The notes under the pieces: generated by a model
Seen by the model: only the letters and a program-made list of their open reading frames with translations
Told to the model about the DNA's origin: nothing
Database searches by the model: none
NCBI GenBank assembly: GCA_903924805.1
Contig: CAIYCZ010000234.1
Location: 1-7,898 of the forward strand
Length of the DNA stretch: 7,898 bases
From: an uncultured delta proteobacterium
GTDB lineage: Bacteria; Desulfobacterota; WTBG01; CAIYCZ01
Reading direction: 5' to 3'
Program-made: the position numbers and the translations under genes
Part shown: positions 5,645-7,898 of the stretch, in pieces
Layout: every line of letters begins with the position of its first letter
Numbering within the stretch: the stretch's first letter is position 1

Positions 5645-6990
5645 GCACATCAATGGTAATGGACAAAATCTATCTGGTGAGCCTCGGGTGTGCAAAAAAT
5701 CTGGTTGACAGCGAGGTCATTCAGGGAACGCTGGTAACATCCGGTTATACGCTCACCCGCGATAAGGAAGCTGCTGAAATTATTATCGTAAACACCTGTG
5801 CGTTTATAGAAGAAGCAACCCGGGAAGCCATTTCCACCATCCTTGAGCTGTCAGAGCAAAAAAGAGTTGGCGCCTGCAGGTATCTTGTGGTCTGCGGGTG
5901 TCTCCCGCAAAGATACAAGGAAGCGCTTTTGCAGGAACTTCCAGAGGTAGACCTGTTTCTGGGAACCGGGGAGTTTCAGCATATTGCGCAGCATTTAAAA
6001 ACCCTGAAACAGGGCCATTACAAATCAAAAGTTTTCACTGCGCGCCCTACCTATCTTCTCAACCCCGGCACTCCGCGTATTCTGGCAACACCGGGTTATA
6101 CCGCCTATGTAAAAATTGCTGAGGGATGTTCTCATCATTGCACCTACTGCATTATACCCGAAATCCGCGGCCCGCACAAAAGCCGCTCGCCGCAGTCAAT
6201 AGCAGCGGAAGTGAAAAACCTTGCAGCGCGCGGGGTAAGAGAAATAAACCTTATCGCGCAGGATACCACCTATTACGGCCTTGATTCTTCTTGCGGCAGC
6301 GGGCTTGCAGGGCTTCTTAAAAAATTAGTCAAAATCCCTGACATCAGATGGATTCGCCTGCTGTACTGCCATCCGCACAACCTGACCGAAGAGCTCATCT
6401 CCATACTGGCTGGCAAGCAAACGGTTTGCAATTATTTAGACCTCCCCCTCCAGCACATAAGCGATCCGGTCTTGAAACGGATGGGCAGAAGAACAACCAC
6501 AACGCAAATACAGGAGCTTTTGCAGATGATCCGGAGCAGAGTCCCCGCTATTGCCCTGCGCACAACCTTGATGGTTGGCTTTCCCGGTGAAACAGAAAAA
6601 GACTTTGCACAGCTCCGTTCATTTGTGCAGACTTTTGCATTTGAGCACCTCGGGATCTTCAGGTATCGTGATGAAGAAGGAACCGCGGCCTGCAAACTCA
6701 CACCCAAGGTTCCGGAGGGGGTTAAGGAAGAGCGCTATCATGATATCATGACCCTGCAGTCTGGAATCTCCCGCAAGAAAAATCGCCGGCGGGCGGGGCA
6801 GCGCATAGAGGTGTTGGTTGAGGGTGCCTCCTCATCCCCGAAGTATGCTCTGCAGGGAAGAGCAGCGTTTCAGGCACCGGAGGTTGATGGGGTGATTTTT
6901 ATCGAGAAGGGAAAAGCTTCAGCAGGGTCATTTGTAAAAGTACGCATTACTAAGGGGCTCACGTATGATCTGGTGGGAGAGATTGTTTGA
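5635..6990 (+). CDS. rimO: Ribosomal protein S12 methylthiotransferase RimO
   Basis: A 451-residue radical SAM methylthiotransferase that adds a methylthio group to the beta carbon of a conserved aspartate of ribosomal protein S12. The N-terminal UPF0004 domain carries C19 (SLGCAKNLVDSE), C55 (NTCAFIEEA) and C89 (CGCLPQRY), which bind the auxiliary 4Fe-4S cluster. The radical SAM domain has C165-X3-C169-X2-C172 (EGCSHHCTYCIIP) plus LPLQHIS and VGFPGET. The C-terminal 65 residues form a TRAM domain. The phrases LGCAKNLVDSE and IPEIRGPHKSR favour RimO over MiaB. The start at 5635 overlaps the stop of the upstream gene; the ATGs at 5653 and 5659 are alternatives, the last giving the commonest family N-terminus. 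Length and catalytic residues are complete. The 10-nt overlap implies co-translation with the PflX-like gene. No clear terminator follows. Confidence 0.96.
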   Translation: MELSTSMVMDKIYLVSLGCAKNLVDSEVIQGTLVTSGYTLTRDKEAAEIIIVNTCAFIEEATREAISTILELSEQKRVGACRYLVVCGCLPQRYKEALLQELPEVDLFLGTGEFQHIAQHLKTLKQGHYKSKVFTARPTYLLNPGTPRILATPGYTAYVKIAEGCSHHCTYCIIPEIRGPHKSRSPQSIAAEVKNLAARGVREINLIAQDTTYYGLDSSCGSGLAGLLKKLVKIPDIRWIRLLYCHPHNLTEELISILAGKQTVCNYLDLPLQHISDPVLKRMGRRTTTTQIQELLQMIRSRVPAIALRTTLMVGFPGETEKDFAQLRSFVQTFAFEHLGIFRYRDEEGTAACKLTPKVPEGVKEERYHDIMTLQSGISRKKNRRRAGQRIEVLVEGASSSPKYALQGRAAFQAPEVDGVIFIEKGKASAGSFVKVRITKGLTYDLVGEIV

Positions 6991-7050
6991 TTGAATTAGA
7001 ATCATCTTCAATTTGCATTTAACTTCGTCCTCCTCTTGTAGCTCTTCTTT

Positions 7051-7578
7051 TTAATGCCATTGCTGAGGGACTAACCCACACAAAATTTTCAGGGCTTCAA
7101 TGGAATGCTGATAGCCAAGCGTACCCATTGGCATCCGGTTGAGCTTTCTGATAATTTCCGGCAAATCACAGCCATGAATCCCCCCGTCCGAAAAGATAAG
7201 ATATTTATAATGAAAGGCAAGATCATTCATTGAACCTAAGACGGTTTTACTGTTACTGGATGCATATCCAATTTCCTGGTATTCACTGAGAATCTTTTCT
7301 TTTACTCCCTCATCAAAGCCTTCATCTGATAATACACATTCCAGATAACTTCGAAACAATTTATCCAGCTCTCGGATATGGCCTCTCGTAACATCTGGTA
7401 CCAAAAAATTGAACAATGTTTTGTCGTTTGTAAACAGAATGCACTTCCTTCTGTCAATATGAATCAAGTTCGCATGCCATGACCCCAAAAGAGAAACCGA
7501 TGGCTCGCCTTTCATCAAATCAGCCGCTTTAAGCCCCATTTCTTTCTGGAGTTTCTTTGTACATCGAATTAATTGCAT
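7051..7578 (-). CDS. DUF6933 family protein
   Basis: A 175-residue protein that I recognise as the DUF6933 type: it opens with MQLIRCTKKL and has SLLGSWHANL (29-38), IDRRKCILFTNDKTLF (41-56), an EYQEIGYASSNSK segment (99-111), VLGSMNDLAFHYKYL (113-127) and LNRMPMGTLGYQHSIEAL (146-163). No biochemical activity is established for the family to my knowledge. The conserved polar residues do not match a known catalytic fold that I can name. There is no signal peptide or membrane segment, so it should be cytoplasmic. It starts 10 nt after the NadS-like regulator and has no ribosome binding site, so translation is probably coupled. The pairing suggests a toxin-antitoxin-like or regulator-effector unit, but that is inference. 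Confidence 0.8.
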   Translation of the reverse strand: MQLIRCTKKLQKEMGLKAADLMKGEPSVSLLGSWHANLIHIDRRKCILFTNDKTLFNFLVPDVTRGHIRELDKLFRSYLECVLSDEGFDEGVKEKILSEYQEIGYASSNSKTVLGSMNDLAFHYKYLIFSDGGIHGCDLPEIIRKLNRMPMGTLGYQHSIEALKILCGLVPQQWH

Positions 7579-7588
7579 TGTTTTTTAT

Positions 7589-7879
7589 TCAGGAATGAAG
7601 TGCTTCCATGACCGCTTCAGGGTTTTGAGAGGCGACTTTCAATAAAGCCTTTGCGGGACCATCGGGTTTACGCCGACCTTGCTCCCAATTCTGGAGTGTA
7701 CTGGTGCTGACCCCGATCATAAGAGCAAATTCACTTTGCGAAAGATGAAGTTTCCTGCGGATTACCTTGATGCTGGGGGCATCTATTTTAAAAACCCGGC
7801 TTGGTTTTTTACAACCAGACTTTATCTGACCGGCCTCTTTAATACTTGCCAACAGGTTAGAAAAATCCTTTTCTTTCAT
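7589..7879 (-). CDS. nadS: NadS-type XRE antitoxin/regulator
   Basis: A 96-residue protein from ATG 7879, with AAAGGAG eight bases upstream; a GTG three codons earlier (7888) overlaps that site and is less likely. The N-terminal segment FSNLLASIKEAGQIKSG is the typical NadS/HigA lead-in. A Cro/C1-type HTH follows at about 38-70 (IRRKLHLSQSEFALMIG, then STLQNWEQGRRKPDGPAKALL). The C-terminus NPEAVMEAL is also family-typical. Such proteins repress their own operon and neutralise RelE/HigB-like toxins, whose gene normally lies just upstream. Here the window ends 10 bases beyond the start region, so the toxin gene, if any, is outside it. The downstream partner is DUF6933 instead. Confidence 0.85.
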   Translation of the reverse strand: MKEKDFSNLLASIKEAGQIKSGCKKPSRVFKIDAPSIKVIRRKLHLSQSEFALMIGVSTSTLQNWEQGRRKPDGPAKALLKVASQNPEAVMEALHS

Positions 7880-7898
7880 GACAAACACTCCTTTACCA

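Noticed and set aside
6991..7050. Terminator between rimO and the convergent DUF6933 gene
   Set aside because: The 60 bases contain no inverted repeat with a usable stem and T tract on either strand.

Overview
The window looks like a chromosomal segment of an anaerobic or facultatively anaerobic Gram-negative-type bacterium. RimO (the MiaB-like radical SAM enzyme for ribosomal protein S12), a COG1313/PflX-type radical SAM protein, an electron-transfer-flavoprotein beta fragment and a NadS/DUF6933 pair would all fit Desulfobacterota or an anammox-type planctomycete. This assignment comes from remembered family resemblance only, and the sequence does not settle it. Genes are moderate in GC, intergenic regions are AT-rich and long, and most genes lie on the minus strand.

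Left part (1-1000): an approximately 850-nt group II intron of the IIC type lies on the minus strand. It has a recognisable domain V/VI and a 5' end resembling the Oceanobacillus-type IIC ribozyme, but no intron-encoded protein. Its 5' splice site directly abuts the T tract of a strong hairpin terminator, which is the classical IIC target. Positions 1-111 are 3' exon with no gene visible.

Middle-left (1000-3200): a minus-strand two-gene unit has a near-consensus promoter (TTGGCA-17-TATAAT). It encodes a membrane-anchored OB-fold-like protein and a DUF457/YdjM-like membrane metal-dependent hydrolase. Upstream of it lie an unlisted 57-codon small ORF with a very strong ribosome binding site, then a small excisionase-type HTH protein with its own TTGACA promoter, a possible operator, and a leader holding an interleaved inverted-repeat (pseudoknot-capable) element.

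Middle (3340-4670): two small minus-strand genes of unknown function, a coiled-coil protein and a four-cysteine protein. The second is preceded by a six-residue mini-ORF, a TTGACA promoter and a perfect 15-bp tandem repeat that abuts the -35 box. Next comes a truncated remnant of etfB, cut after 37 codons, followed by 337 bases without a gene.

Right part (4670-6990): two plus-strand genes overlapping by 10 nt, a PflX-like radical SAM protein and RimO. They appear to be translationally coupled.

Right end (7051-7898): convergent minus-strand genes, a NadS-type XRE antitoxin-like regulator followed after 10 nt by a DUF6933 protein. This looks like a toxin-antitoxin-style module, but the classical RelE/HigB toxin is not inside the window and may lie just beyond its right edge.
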